From Seriola aureovittata (taxonomy: Eukaryota > Chordata > Actinopteri > Carangiformes > Carangidae), in assembly GCF_021018895.1 (NCBI RefSeq), contig NC_079383.1, positions 21,220,353-21,284,352 on the forward strand: a stretch of 64,000 bases of DNA, written 5' to 3'. The notes below the pieces were generated by a model. The model did not search any database. It saw nothing but the letters and a program-made list of their open reading frames with translations, and was not told the origin of the DNA. Positions 28,045-36,900 of the stretch are shown here, one piece after another. The first letter of the stretch is position 1, and every line of letters begins with the position of its first letter. Position numbers and translations under genes: made by a program.

Positions 28045-29943
28045 GTCAGACTTACATCAACCAGCCAGATGTCGTTCACTCTGGTGTCTTTAAAACTGTT
28101 TGAAAGAAAAGAAAATAAATATTAAAGTTAATCATATTTTACTTTATTGTACATTTTACACACTCCAAAATAATACAAGATATATAATATTATCAGCTAT
28201 ATGGATGTAAAACACTAAAATTATCATTAGGGCTGCAGCTAACTATTTCTTTCATTATGGATTTAGACGCTCATTATTTCCTGGATAAATCGTTTTGTCT
28301 GTGAATTGTCAGAAAATAAATTCAACCCAGGCGACCAACAGTCCAGAACCCAAAGATATTCACTTCCTGTCATGTATGACAAAGATATGTTTTAAATTCT
28401 CACATTTGAAAACCTGGATCCAGGAAATGTTTGGAGAAACATTTTAGGACGAATAAAAAAAAAAAAAAACTCTGCCTGGAATAATTATTTGTCTCTCATA
28501 TGGTTTTTCAAAAAAACAAAAAAATCAATAACCTCATTAAAAATTATTAAACTCAAATCTACTCCTTCTCTCTTGTTGGATAAAAATTACAGATATCAAA
28601 AGCTCGCTCACTTCAATGTGAGGTAACAATGAGAAAAACACATTTTTAGGAGATTAAAATGAGGGTTGCAGCTTTAATCATCATTAGTAACAAAATTGCA
28701 AAAGACATAATTAGCAGTTCCCACCAACACAAATACACACTAGAGACATAAACCTTCAGAGACTTCCCACCACATGCATCCAATTAAAGGGCAGCGTGCA
28801 ACTGGAAACCTGAGAAGAAATCCAGACAACCTCCTCCTCCTCCAGTGGTACTTTTACTAAAGTACAATCCTGAGGTACTTTGTATTTGTACTCCACCACA
28901 TTTCAGTGGGACATATTCTTCTTTTTACGGCACGACATTTATATCCAAAAGCTAAGGTTGCATACAACATATGACAAACTAAAACAAAAATACAATGCAT
29001 CCTCACAGATTAAAAAAGCTGCACATGTCAAAGCATTATAATAATATTCAAACTATATGACATACACTGAATTGTCAGTTTATTAGGTACACCTCGGTAG
29101 GACTACTGCAATCTAAGACACAAAGCAGAAGTGCTGATTCAGCTGTATTATTATTTTGTCATTGCATCACTGTCTACAGAGAGGTATCTCCTGCCCCCAC
29201 TCATATACTGTGAATGAGATGGACAACATAATAGAAACACTCTACTTTTACTTTTTCTATTAAAAGTATTTTCACACATTTAAATGCATTCTTTAATTTA
29301 AGTTGAAGATCCATTTCTGCTTCTGTTTTATTGAACCCTGAGGCCTTTTGAAAATGTGATGTGCCTCTTGAAAAACCTGCACAGCATGACTGTGTTTTGG
29401 CGCCTGACAGGAAGGAAGCCAAGCCAAAGCGAGGTAAACTCGGATTTACAACAGAAAGTGTGTATGGTGTGTGTGTGTGTGTGTGTGTGTACACTAGGAA
29501 GTTATATTACAGACTGTGTTACAGTGTGCAGGAAGCTGAAGGGATCATTCAAGGAGTGCATCACTTACGTGTCATCTAGGTCCTCAACAAATGCAAGCAC
29601 CGCTGAACTTAGGAAAACCGCTATAACTGTAATATTAAAACAAAAAAACAAAAACAAACAAGAGGCATGAAATCAGACAAGGGTACACGTTGGTGTTAAA
29701 TGTGAACAACAGCTTTACAGTCTTGCTCTCCCCCTCCAGCCTGAGACCTCATGACTGGAGCATCACCAGCTAAAGCTGCCGTCCCGGCTAACTGCGCCTC
29801 TGTCCGCCTCACAGTTTCCACGGCGGCAGCTTTAATGGACGTCGCTCGCGCACACGTTCGTGATAACACCTGGGTTAACATTCAAAGGTGAATAAAACAG
29901 TGAACGTACCTCCAGAAATCAGGGAAGCCTTCACTTCTGCCAT
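1749..29943 (-). CDS. tmx3: Thioredoxin-related transmembrane protein 3 (protein disulfide isomerase family), 3' end off window
   Basis: ER membrane thiol-disulfide oxidoreductase that helps fold secretory proteins. Coding exons on the minus strand: 29943-29910, 29626-29569, 28095-28056, 27214-27091, 26388-26343, 24420-24340, 23852-23753, 23558-23481, 23169-23103, 18603-18505, 15122-15065, 14829-14776, 7350-7294, 3475-3346, 1817-1749. Phases are continuous, giving 365 codons. Residues 1-24 form a signal peptide split by intron 1. The thioredoxin domain follows, with FYAPWCGYC at residues 45-53 (redox pair C50/C53), then KMDATAYS and VRGYPTIKLLKGDLAYNY, all as in vertebrate TMX3. Later exons match the redox-inactive thioredoxin-like domains (YEDGSLSSWVNKERF, QFGHMDGNDYIN, VPSVVILNTSNEQYF). 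The last visible exon (AYGGDGIIQRIKR) normally precedes the transmembrane exon, which I do not find in 1-1748, so the gene runs off the left edge. Family identity is very likely; a or b paralogue not decided. Confidence 0.95.
1818..3345. other. tmx3 intron 14
   Basis: No gene seen. It contains a short perfect hairpin at 2230-2251 (TCCTGATG, six-base loop, CATCAGGA) inside a moderately GC-rich, non-repetitive stretch that could be a conserved non-coding element. A T-run is at 2650-2667. Open frames here have no recognisable product. Confidence 0.5.
5067..5240. repeat. 49-bp tandem repeat
   Basis: About 3.5 copies of a unit that begins GTTAGCTAGTTTCT, continues ACTTTAGATTTATTTTACC and ends GTTTAGCTAATTAAT. 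The two central copies are almost identical, while the flanking copies are degenerate and extend left towards 5030. Confidence 0.8.
6049..6119. repeat. TA dinucleotide microsatellite
   Basis: About 35 uninterrupted TA units in tmx3 intron 13. Open frames reading Tyr-Ile across it are artefacts of the repeat. Confidence 0.95.
8806..8834 (+). repeat. Poly-G run of 29
   Basis: An uninterrupted run of 29 G. Shorter G runs occur nearby at 7625-7641 and 7818-7830. Length may be affected by sequencing or assembly. Confidence 0.9.
9158..9335. repeat. Degenerate tandem array with TGACATCATC motif
   Basis: Four or so units of about 40-50 bases. Each unit starts with (T)GACATCATC and continues with a variant of AGAATTCCCCGCCTTTGA. 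One unit has an internal ATC expansion. The motif TGACATCA differs by one base from the CREB/ATF palindrome TGACGTCA. The array ends about 90 bases before the start codon of the nested coiled-coil gene, so it may be part of that gene's promoter; this is inference. Confidence 0.7.
9428..10423 (+). CDS. Unrecognised coiled-coil protein, nested in a tmx3 intron on the opposite strand
   Basis: An uninterrupted 331-residue reading frame from the ATG at 9428. It stays open another 45 bases upstream but with no earlier ATG in that part. The protein is highly charged and largely helical. A 57-residue block (residues 22-78) recurs at 104-160 with the same spacing and no gaps; I count 21 of 57 identities, including ERL..., LQSER and LR..L..VK. 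Further heptad-like helix runs to about residue 275. An acidic run of Glu follows, then a basic C-terminus (KKSRRPSRWRRFTNLFACGS) with one cysteine, which could bind membrane or be lipidated. A strong donor (CG|GTAAGTGA) sits nine bases after the stop, suggesting a 3' UTR intron and hence a spliced gene rather than a retrocopy. I do not recognise the family; similarity to golgin- or myosin-like proteins is probably only coiled-coil composition. Confidence 0.7.
   Translation: MAHHMNVQYEAQTEKETAEESLREEFERLKNVLQSERAQWAEERLRAREIEETLRDDLDKVKKMFVTYDEAIRETELLKRYSKQKTSNSYASVSRKGARKEKVLLKEIERLNKHLQSERTKRTKTKEKMRENEKQLREELQRVKRRLMTHERCMKKCEVLENHNLELGSLLRRERRLTAELQLEASETQEDFIKLQQEHKEMNALLECESKTNTDLQVMIQQLKEKPERQEKTTEGESSQDYEDQIKALRADIAALQEENSKLQKPNSSRQEEEEEEVRAEAAPESPQLSCERTDEPPATPMEKKSRRPSRWRRFTNLFACGSRHMESEDE
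11450..12505 (-). pseudogene. Decayed PIF1-like helicase (Helitron- or PIF1-type transposon relic)
   Basis: On the minus strand, 12505-12110 encodes a degraded helicase segment. Recognisable parts are VSKSLFAYVDARMAQIKG, PVLTVGDFYQ (PIF1/RecD motif III type), ITLTEIIRQK and LHVYASNKHV. These match the order in PIF1-family helicases of fish mobile elements. The upstream Walker A region is missing, deletions and frame changes interrupt the rest, and the further fragments down to 11450 are only tentatively part of it. It cannot be functional. It could come from a Helitron or from another element carrying a PIF1 helicase. Confidence 0.65.
13489..13565. repeat. AC microsatellite
   Basis: About 38 AC units with two small interruptions, in tmx3 intron 12. 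Open frames through it (Thr-His or Val-Cys polymers) are artefacts. Confidence 0.95.
14148..14178 (+). repeat. G-rich tract with quadruplex potential
   Basis: Four or more runs of four to eight G separated by single T bases, on the plus strand. This is the template strand for tmx3, so the tmx3 pre-mRNA carries the C-rich copy. It fits the simple four-run quadruplex rule. Confidence 0.7.
15123..18504. other. tmx3 intron 10
   Basis: No gene seen. An AC tract at about 15147-15171 lies 25 bases from exon 11, so in the tmx3 transcript it is a GT tract just upstream of the acceptor. A GA tract is at 17114-17160. Unique, moderately GC-balanced stretches (16280-16420, 17420-17530) might be conserved non-coding DNA. 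Confidence 0.5.
20133..20199. repeat. GA and GGA simple repeat
   Basis: GA units run into a GGA trinucleotide run of about 14 units. It creates long Glu or Ser open frames on either strand, which I regard as artefacts. Confidence 0.95.
22060..22139 (+). other. Putative 80-base 5' UTR intron of the small plus-strand gene
   Basis: A strong donor (CACTGCAG|GTGAGTG) and an acceptor with a pyrimidine-rich tract (CCATTTTCTAG) are 80 bases apart. The acceptor is 50 bases before the ATG of the ORF at 22190. Such short introns are typical of fish. Splicing is inferred from sequence alone. Confidence 0.5.
22190..22597 (+). CDS. Unrecognised 135-residue protein, antisense within tmx3 intron 9
   Basis: An ORF with a near-ideal start context (GCCGTCACCATGG), preceded by a convincing 80-base intron at 22060-22139. 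Third codon positions are strongly G/C biased, as in real fish coding DNA, and the sequence is not repeat-derived except for an Ala run at residues 59-67. The protein starts MAMLDIQRILRF, has a hydrophobic/basic stretch (FVVRVCC, LLRFWRRK) and ends DIMEGRGELTLLR. I see no signal peptide or known domain. A donor-like GCG|GTGAGG overlaps the stop codon, so the true protein could continue in further exons that I did not find. Function unknown. Confidence 0.5.
   Translation: MAMLDIQRILRFTVLEDSAESGVFVVRVCCGEPFLLRFWRRKPAFRNGQVEQTDVRSQAGAAGAAAAAVEAVEMDFVLRVLHRAPNLPNSHYWGPFVLTLCLDALHFRFRLPPQARSGSTIQDIMEGRGELTLLR
24421..26342. other. tmx3 intron 5
   Basis: Nothing gene-like. Mostly unique sequence with poly-A runs near 24765 and 25190. 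The open frame at 25439-25678 resembles no family I know. Confidence 0.5.
26389..27090. other. tmx3 intron 4 with a dispersed repeat
   Basis: It contains the dispersed repeat at about 26640-26805 and otherwise AT-rich sequence with no gene. Confidence 0.5.
26640..26805 (-). repeat. Common teleost dispersed repeat, copy 1
   Basis: Read on the minus strand it runs CTTTTAAAGGAACAGTTCC, ...AATATGAGGCTACAGC, ...CCGGTTAGCTTAA, ...CCCCCTGTTTCCAGCC. This order of words is that of a repeat very frequent in fish genomes. A second diverged copy of the family is at 44779-45060. Family identity is from memory. Confidence 0.55.
27215..28055. other. tmx3 intron 3
   Basis: No gene. An ATT trinucleotide run is at 27491-27526. 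A GT tract (27993-28041, plus strand) begins only 14 bases downstream of the exon 3 donor in tmx3 orientation, where it reads AC. The stretch 27700-27960 is unique and relatively GC-rich. Confidence 0.6.
27993..28041. repeat. GT/AC microsatellite beside the tmx3 exon 3 donor
   Basis: About 24 uninterrupted units. In the sense of tmx3 it is an AC repeat immediately after the 5' splice site of intron 3. Confidence 0.95.
28096..29568. other. tmx3 intron 2
   Basis: No gene. It includes a short teleost repeat with GTACTTTTACT and ACTCCACCACATTT words (about 28852-28935), a segment with GTCAGTTTATTAGGTACACC (29078-29097) that recurs at 52761, and a GT tract at 29467-29491 about 80 bases after the exon 2 donor. 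Confidence 0.55.
29078..29190. repeat. Dispersed repeat with GTCAGTTTATTAGG core, copy 1
   Basis: The core GTCAGTTTATTAGGTACACC is shared, with one change, with 52761-52780 in the chrnd intron, so the two are copies of one dispersed family. Boundaries are approximate. Confidence 0.5.
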
Positions 29944-29996
29944 CGCTTCGAGTTGCAACAGCAAGCAGGAAATACAGCGGCTAAATCAGGTACTTC

Positions 29997-30007
29997 TGCG
30001 CATGCGC
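29997..30007. promoter_or_regulatory. NRF-1 site at the tmx3 promoter
   Basis: TGCGCATGCGC is the palindromic nuclear respiratory factor 1 consensus. It lies 54 bases upstream of the tmx3 start codon in a CpG-containing stretch with no TATA box, as in many housekeeping promoters. The motif is seen directly; use as the tmx3 promoter is inferred from position. Confidence 0.6.
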
Positions 30008-31364
30008 GAGAGGTTACGCAGCCTCCTCGACGCACCAACAGCTGCATATTTTTCGGGGGGGATTTTATTTTGAAATTAAAAAATTAAGTGAAGATATTCT
30101 ATCTTTTAAATAATATAATTAGAAAAAATGAATAAAAAATAAATAAATAATAAATAAAAAATTACTACAATTAGTAAACCTACTTTTGGAATTATTTGTT
30201 ACTTTTTTTTAATAAAGTGAGAAGTCTGTGAAAATATTGCACAGATGTTATCTTGTTATTTCAGGTAAAAAATAAAAAAATAAGTTAAATGTTGACCCTC
30301 CTCCTATCACAACACGGATGAAACTATAACTAACTTTGTCAAACTTTGTGGTTTGACCTTTACAACTGTTTAAACAGACAATAGATAATCATCATTTCAA
30401 ATCTAATTTATTTTATTTCGTATTTGTTACCGATTAAATGTCTGTCAAGAACATGCATGTCATTAATTCCATTTCTTTACAAGCAAAATTCAATTTACAC
30501 CATGTAGCTACAGAATCTCATATCCTACCTGGACACACTGAAATACGGCACAAACTCTAAAGCTGTGATCACTGCAGCCTTGTGTTATGTTATGAGTTTG
30601 ATCTGCAATTTATTTTTATGTTACTTCATTTATTTTTCCATTTTTATCTACTGTTTTGTCATTATTTGTACCTCATATAAAATATATTGTGTAATGTGTG
30701 TATACTCAACAATAATAATACATTCACTTTGTTTGGAAATTGCTCCGGAGCGAAACAGACTTTAAGAAATTATCTGATAAACATGTTAGTGAACCGCAAT
30801 GTGTATTTATGATCATTAATTAATATAGAGATACTGAGTTGATGATTACCAATATTCACCACAAGGTGGTGCTCTAAGATAATTAAATGGGCAACAGACC
30901 AAACCATATCCTGCCTGTAGTGGAAGCAGCATGTAGATCATTAAATAAAAAGCCACACTACTAATAATAATACTGTGTTTATATGATGCATATTATTCTA
31001 AAATTCACTGTTTCAAATCAAAAGGTAAAATCCTCAGCAGCTAATTTTTGCTAATGAGCTACTCTACTTCCTGTTGAGAAGTTTAATCTATATCAGTATA
31101 TATCATATATACTATATGACATAATGTTTTGTATTTAAAAAATTAATCTGTAAATTAACTCTATAGTTGTCAGCTGAATGTGGTGAAGTAAATTAAGTGC
31201 AATATTTCCAACTGAAATGAAAGTATCAAAATATAAACTGAAAATACCTTGAAATTGTACTGAAATACAGTTAATTTATTCAGTTTTGTTCTACAACTTC
31301 AGACCAATAAGTGTGTTCCCATCATGCATTTCTCAGAAAAAGAAAACACCATGAAGATTTTCTT

Positions 31365-31370
31365 TTTATT
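31365..31370 (-). terminator. Candidate pxdc1 poly(A) signal
   Basis: AATAAA on the minus strand, about 2.57 kb after the pxdc1 stop, with a second copy 15 bases upstream at 31380-31385. No other gene on this strand lies between. Use is not proven. Confidence 0.3.
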
Positions 31371-32388
31371 GAAAACGTATTTATTTGTTTTGAGAAGCTT
31401 CGAGAATAATAATTTGTATCTAATACTGTCTGAATAGCTTTAAAGTTATCAAACATACACTTCATCTTCAACGTTTATAATTAAGGTCATTTTCGGTCGG
31501 TTCCTTCATTTACACGTCTACACACCAGATACATACACACGTGTTACAAGGCATAGAGCGGTTATTTTCACAGGAGTGTGGCTGGAGTTTACACAATAAA
31601 TAACAACCTATTGTGAATTATTATTTTCATATATTACCTGTCATATCTGAATCCTCACACCCCTGGCTGACATAGTGATATGTTTGAAACAATAACAACT
31701 GAAACTGGAGTACCAGCGTTTTGTTACTCGTTCCTGTCACTGCGCTGAATCAGCTGAGTACCATTTTAGTCATAACTTCATGGAAACTGTGGCAGAATAT
31801 TTATAATGCACCGACTGCTTAAGCTCTCGAAGGGCCTTGAGGCAGACGGAGGGGTGTCGATATTCTTTGATCTCTGAATACGAGCTCACAGGAAACATCA
31901 AGCGCTTCTTCGCAGAGTATGAAAATTTAAATGACAAATTCCAGTTTCCTTGTTACTGAATCATCTTAATCGATGCCTTCATGTGGCTGTTTTCTGCAAC
32001 AGAAAAAACCTTTACATCCAGAGAATATCCATCAATGCAAGACGTCATTCTTGGAGAGAAGAGAGAAAAGAAAGACCCCCCCCCCCCCCCCCCCAAAACA
32101 AAAAAGAAAAAGAGAGCATGAAATAGTTTCACGCCCTGAGAAAGAGCTGTACTTTCTCACGGGGTGAATAGTGATCATGACTGTGTTACTAAATAGACTC
32201 ATGCGGAGGACCGTCCTGTTGGAGTCTTGTGTGCCAAGTTTGTGAGGGTTGAATGCCTTTGTGTTAAGAAGGGCAGAAAACTGGACACAAGCTGTTAGCC
32301 CACATTGTAAGACGGTGAATGCAACCTCTGCATCGACAGGAGCGTCAAAACAATGCGTGCAGACGGACTTCCATACATTTAACCCTAC

Positions 32389-32421
<33 letters not shown>

Positions 32422-32610
32422 AAAAATGTATTTTCTGCATTTGCAGCGCTGCACTGAGCTCCACGGTTTTAGATGCAGAAGTGAAAGCAGCCTCCTCACT
32501 GTGGGAGGGACCCAGAAAACATACAAAAGGCATGCATTTTAATCAAGTGTTATCCTATACACAGTACAGCCATGTTGTTTTTCTTCCTTAGAAAAAGAGA
32601 GGACTTGTAT

Positions 32611-32618
<8 letters not shown>

Positions 32619-32660
<42 letters not shown>
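32619..32660. repeat. CT microsatellite
   Basis: About 20 CT units, probably within the pxdc1 3' UTR, where it reads AG. Confidence 0.9.
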
Positions 32661-32663
<3 letters not shown>

Positions 32664-33934
32664 GGCCAAGCTGCAGACTCCCACGTTCACTGTAGTCAGC
32701 TGTCTGACTGAACCCACTCACGTCATCTTACAGGACGGGGTCAGATGTGACCTCAGTTGACCCATAAAACAAAACAAAGCTTTCTTTGCCCCATTTTATC
32801 ACTCATCAGATGGCGACAATAGCGGAGAGATGATTCAGTTATCCACATAATGGCAGCACTCATTCTCTGCTCAGACACATCAAATTATTTGTTTATACAC
32901 ATTAAAAACAAGCAACAATACCAGCTACACTATTTACACATATTGCATTCTACATTTATTTAAGGAACAAAATCTCACCAACATCCAAAAAGGCAGCATT
33001 GAGCTCTCACTTTGGAAAGACTGTGTTGTAACAGGATGATAATGGCACTTCATATTTCTTTTTTACGTAACAGAAGCACATATCTTTAACTGTGAAAAAT
33101 GTTTCTGTAGCTTAAACTGTAAATCAATTTAACAGCAGCTTTAAGTCACTATTTGTTCAACCTTGAATTCAAATTCCTATGATTTCTATTCATTTAGCTT
33201 GGAGGCAGCTAAACCTTCTCATGAGAACGCATCACGTCCAGTTGCTCTCTCATGCCGAAGAAGCTACGTCTTTTATCACAGCAACAAATCGGAGTTATAA
33301 GCTTGTACACGAAAAAAGAAATCCCTAAATGCTGGTGTAAATTGCACCATAAACAAAGCTCATACACAAAGCTTCACTCCTGCATTCCCACAGCAAACAA
33401 AACACCAGTGGAAGGGAAGCAGTTTAAAGATGCGTCCGATGCTACGATCGAGGTCCAGCGGTGAAACTGGCTGCGCACGGTTAAACACTAAAGATAAAGA
33501 AAGAGCGCTGGTAACTTCAGCAGAGTTATGAGTAACAGTGACCGGTCCAATGCGGTTTGGTTCCTTTCCAAATTTCAGCCGACGTGCGGCCCTCACAGGT
33601 TGCATCACAACACCTGAAATCCTTCTAATAGTCAGTCTGAAGACTCTTATCTTGATTTGTTTTTAAATAAGGCTCTGGATGAGGCACACCGGTGACGTCA
33701 CAGAAAATGGCAAAAAATAAAATAAAGTGTTGCTGCCGTTGCGCTCTGTCAGTATTTCGGTGCGTACTTTGTGCACCTGCCCGACTCCGCCGTGAGCTAG
33801 AAAACTTTAAGCAACTCTTGAGGATGCTACGCTAAGCGGCAGCGTTAACTCGGAGCGGCTGCGTGCGGCGACAGCGTCGACCGTCCGTTGGCAAAAAAAA
33901 AAAAAAAACGTCTTGTGGGTGAAAAATCCCTCCG

Positions 33935-36900
33935 TCACTCCAGGATGTCGGTTTCAAACGGGACCAGGTGGTAGTAGGAAAGGTTGGTGACATACGCTTC
34001 TGTTTCCTCGTCGCACACGTCTGCTTCCATTGGCAGAAACTCTGTTCCGTCCTCATACCTGGCAACAAAATGACAGACACATTACTGCAGGGACAGGAAG
34101 CAGCCATGTAGTCTTACCCAGGAATCACATCTTTGATGCCTTTTATCTAAAGCTGTCTACATGCTTTTTACTAGTACAAGGTAAGAGCATTGCATCAGTA
34201 AAAATCTCAGCGACGTAAAGTTTTGTTTTGTGTGAAGACCCGAGAGGAATGTGTTGGTCTCTTTTGTTTCCTACACACACCCAGGGAAGGAAGAGGTGCA
34301 TAGACACACTTCCTGTGGTGCATAAAGAGGAGGGTGGAGGTTCACAGGGTGGGTTCACACTCAATGGCCTCTTCCCCCGGGCCGAAGCACTTAAAGAGCA
34401 AATGTAGAAATCCTTACGTACGTAGTAAACAAGCGAGGAATCCTGTGCAAACTTGACGCCATCTTCAGGTTCTAACCTAAGTTTCATGGCATCAAACGCT
34501 GGAACGATTTTAACACTTACGTATGTTCCACAGAGTCAGTGGACGAAGGTCTCTCCTTTTCTTCAGGGATATTGTGGTCGAACACGATGGTCTCCGTGTT
34601 GGCCAGACAGAATCCGTTCGACCGCATGATTTCTGAAAGGTACAACGTCACATCACCTGTTGAGTCGCCACGACGCCCCGAACGTCTCCGTCTTTGTGCA
34701 ACGAAAAGGAAAGAAAGACCGAGACGTCGTACCTGATATCTTGATCGGACTCTGAAAGCACGGCTGGATTCTGTGGACCTTGTCGTTCCTCAGCACCTGG
34801 TCCAGCGGCGACCGCTCGAAGAACGTCAACATCACCTCTGACCTGGAATACTGCGGACAGAGGATTATGGGTGATTTAGTTGCAGGTTTCCCCAACATCC
34901 ACCTTTCGGGCCCCCGGTAAAAACTTATTTGCAGTTGAATGTCGTACCTTGCACGGCATGTTGATGGCGTTCTTCAGTAGTCTCTCCACCTCGTTCAGTT
35001 TCTCCTCAATGTCGTGTGCCTCTTTGATTTTTACCAGCCCTGAAACAAACAAATAAATAAATACAGTACGGACATTTTAATAATTTGGTTTAATAAAATA
35101 AAATGCAGAATTAATGACCAACACATCAAACCCATTACTTTGTGTTTAGTGCTAATTAAGCAAATGTTAGCATGCTAAAATGCTAAACTACTATAAGGAA
35201 CCAATTAACATCATACCTGCTGAATATCAACGCGTTAGCATCGTCATTGCGAACATATTAGCATGCTGTTGTTAGCATTTAGCTATGCCTGTTTCTATAC
35301 ATCTTCAATAAAAAAAACAAATTAATTAATTAATTAACTAATTAAAACTTAAAAATGCCAAGAAACGCATCCTTCTTTTCCTGGACAAAGAAGGATCCTT
35401 CAGGTGGATCCGTCGTGGCCGAACCTTTCCCACAATTCATTGCACGCCGGTTAATGAAAATAATGTTGCAGCAAACAACACCGACAGAGAGGCTGAGGAT
35501 CACACTGTTAAATGTGAGTATGATGTTTCAGCTCGGTTCAACTGTTCAAACCGAGGACTCTTAAACCTCACGTTTTTGTGACAAGGGCCTTGCGTCGCAA
35601 AGGGCGGGGAGTTCGGCCTTCGTGGACCCAGACTGAGGATGCTGCTCCAGAACAGCTCCCACAATTTAAATGTTAACTGTGACTATTTCTGTACCTGGGT
35701 GATAAAAAAAAAGCTGCTTTGACCTTTGCTGCCAACAGACTATTATCCACCCATAGGTCAGGACTCACCGCCGGACAGGCTCGTATTTATCTCAAGTTGG
35801 GAAAAAGGTTGCTACGATTGCAAGAGAAAAGGTGGTAGTCTATTAAATACAGTAACCTTTTTTATTAACAATGCCCCCTGATATTTACCCCAAGACAGTA
35901 GAGGGAGGCAAAAAAATAGACTGCTTATCACTGTCTGCACAGGGAACAGTATAACGTGATACTGTCAAACTGCCGGTGTTTGTACAAGAGGAGTAATGGC
36001 AGAGTAGAGAAGCTCCACACAACGGCGTCTGTGATAACGCGTTAATCCTGCATAAAACCAGCAGCGTAATTTAAGAGGTAGTGGGAGTGTGAAATCAGCA
36101 CTTTTAGCAAGAAGGCCTGCGAGGCTGCCGCCCATGTGAGTCAGCAGTCGGCATCATTTACCGCCCTGCTGACAAAGGGCCGCGCCGAGGAGAATAATGA
36201 TGGAGGCTGCAGCCGCGCTGATGAGCCTCCTGTCTGATGTAAGCGCTACGGATGAAACGTGGTCACACAGCGGTTTCGGTTGCTCTGAGTAAGAGCGCCT
36301 GAAGCAACACGACGCACACAGTCACAAGCTCATCCATTTATAATGGTCCCACAGTCATGACATCATACCCACGGGGATGTGAAAGAGTGATTGGGCAGTT
36401 ATATCATCACCAGGATGCCCGCCCAAGTCTGAACCTCACACCGCCTCCGGGTTGCTCTTCTTCAAGACACGACGCCGGTGTAACTATTTTATTTATTCGT
36501 CTCCGACCCTGGATGTCAAACTTCACCACAGACAAAACCCGCACTCACTCTCGTCTGTTGTTCCTCTTCTAAACAGTTTAGTAAAGTTCATCCACTCTTC
36601 CTGCCATGTAGGTTGCTTATGTAATGGATCAAGTGCAAACCAGCGCACATTATTTATCGGCTGTAGACACACAAGACATCCAGGCTGGGTTTAGGAAGAA
36701 TGTATAATAAAATATAATCAGCGGTTTTTGTGTTTGGAGCTGGTAACAATCATAGGAAGCCAAATATACAACAGGCTGTGTCTCCGCTTATTACTGAAAG
36801 TACAGTTACTGTGTCTTTTATTTGGAATTAAATTGATCATACGTTTTTCAAAGTTATTCTTAAGTTTGAATTTAATATTTACATTATACAGCCTGTATAA

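Larger units (their letters stand above)
30010..33934. other. tmx3-pxdc1 intergenic region and presumed pxdc1 3' UTR
   Basis: No coding exon found. Minus-strand poly(A) signals (AATAAA, read as TTTATT on plus) at 31365-31370 and 31380-31385 would give pxdc1 a 3' UTR of about 2.5 kb. Simple repeats: poly-C at 32078-32094, AC at 32388-32421, CT at 32619-32660. The rest (30060-31300) is AT-rich. Confidence 0.5.
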
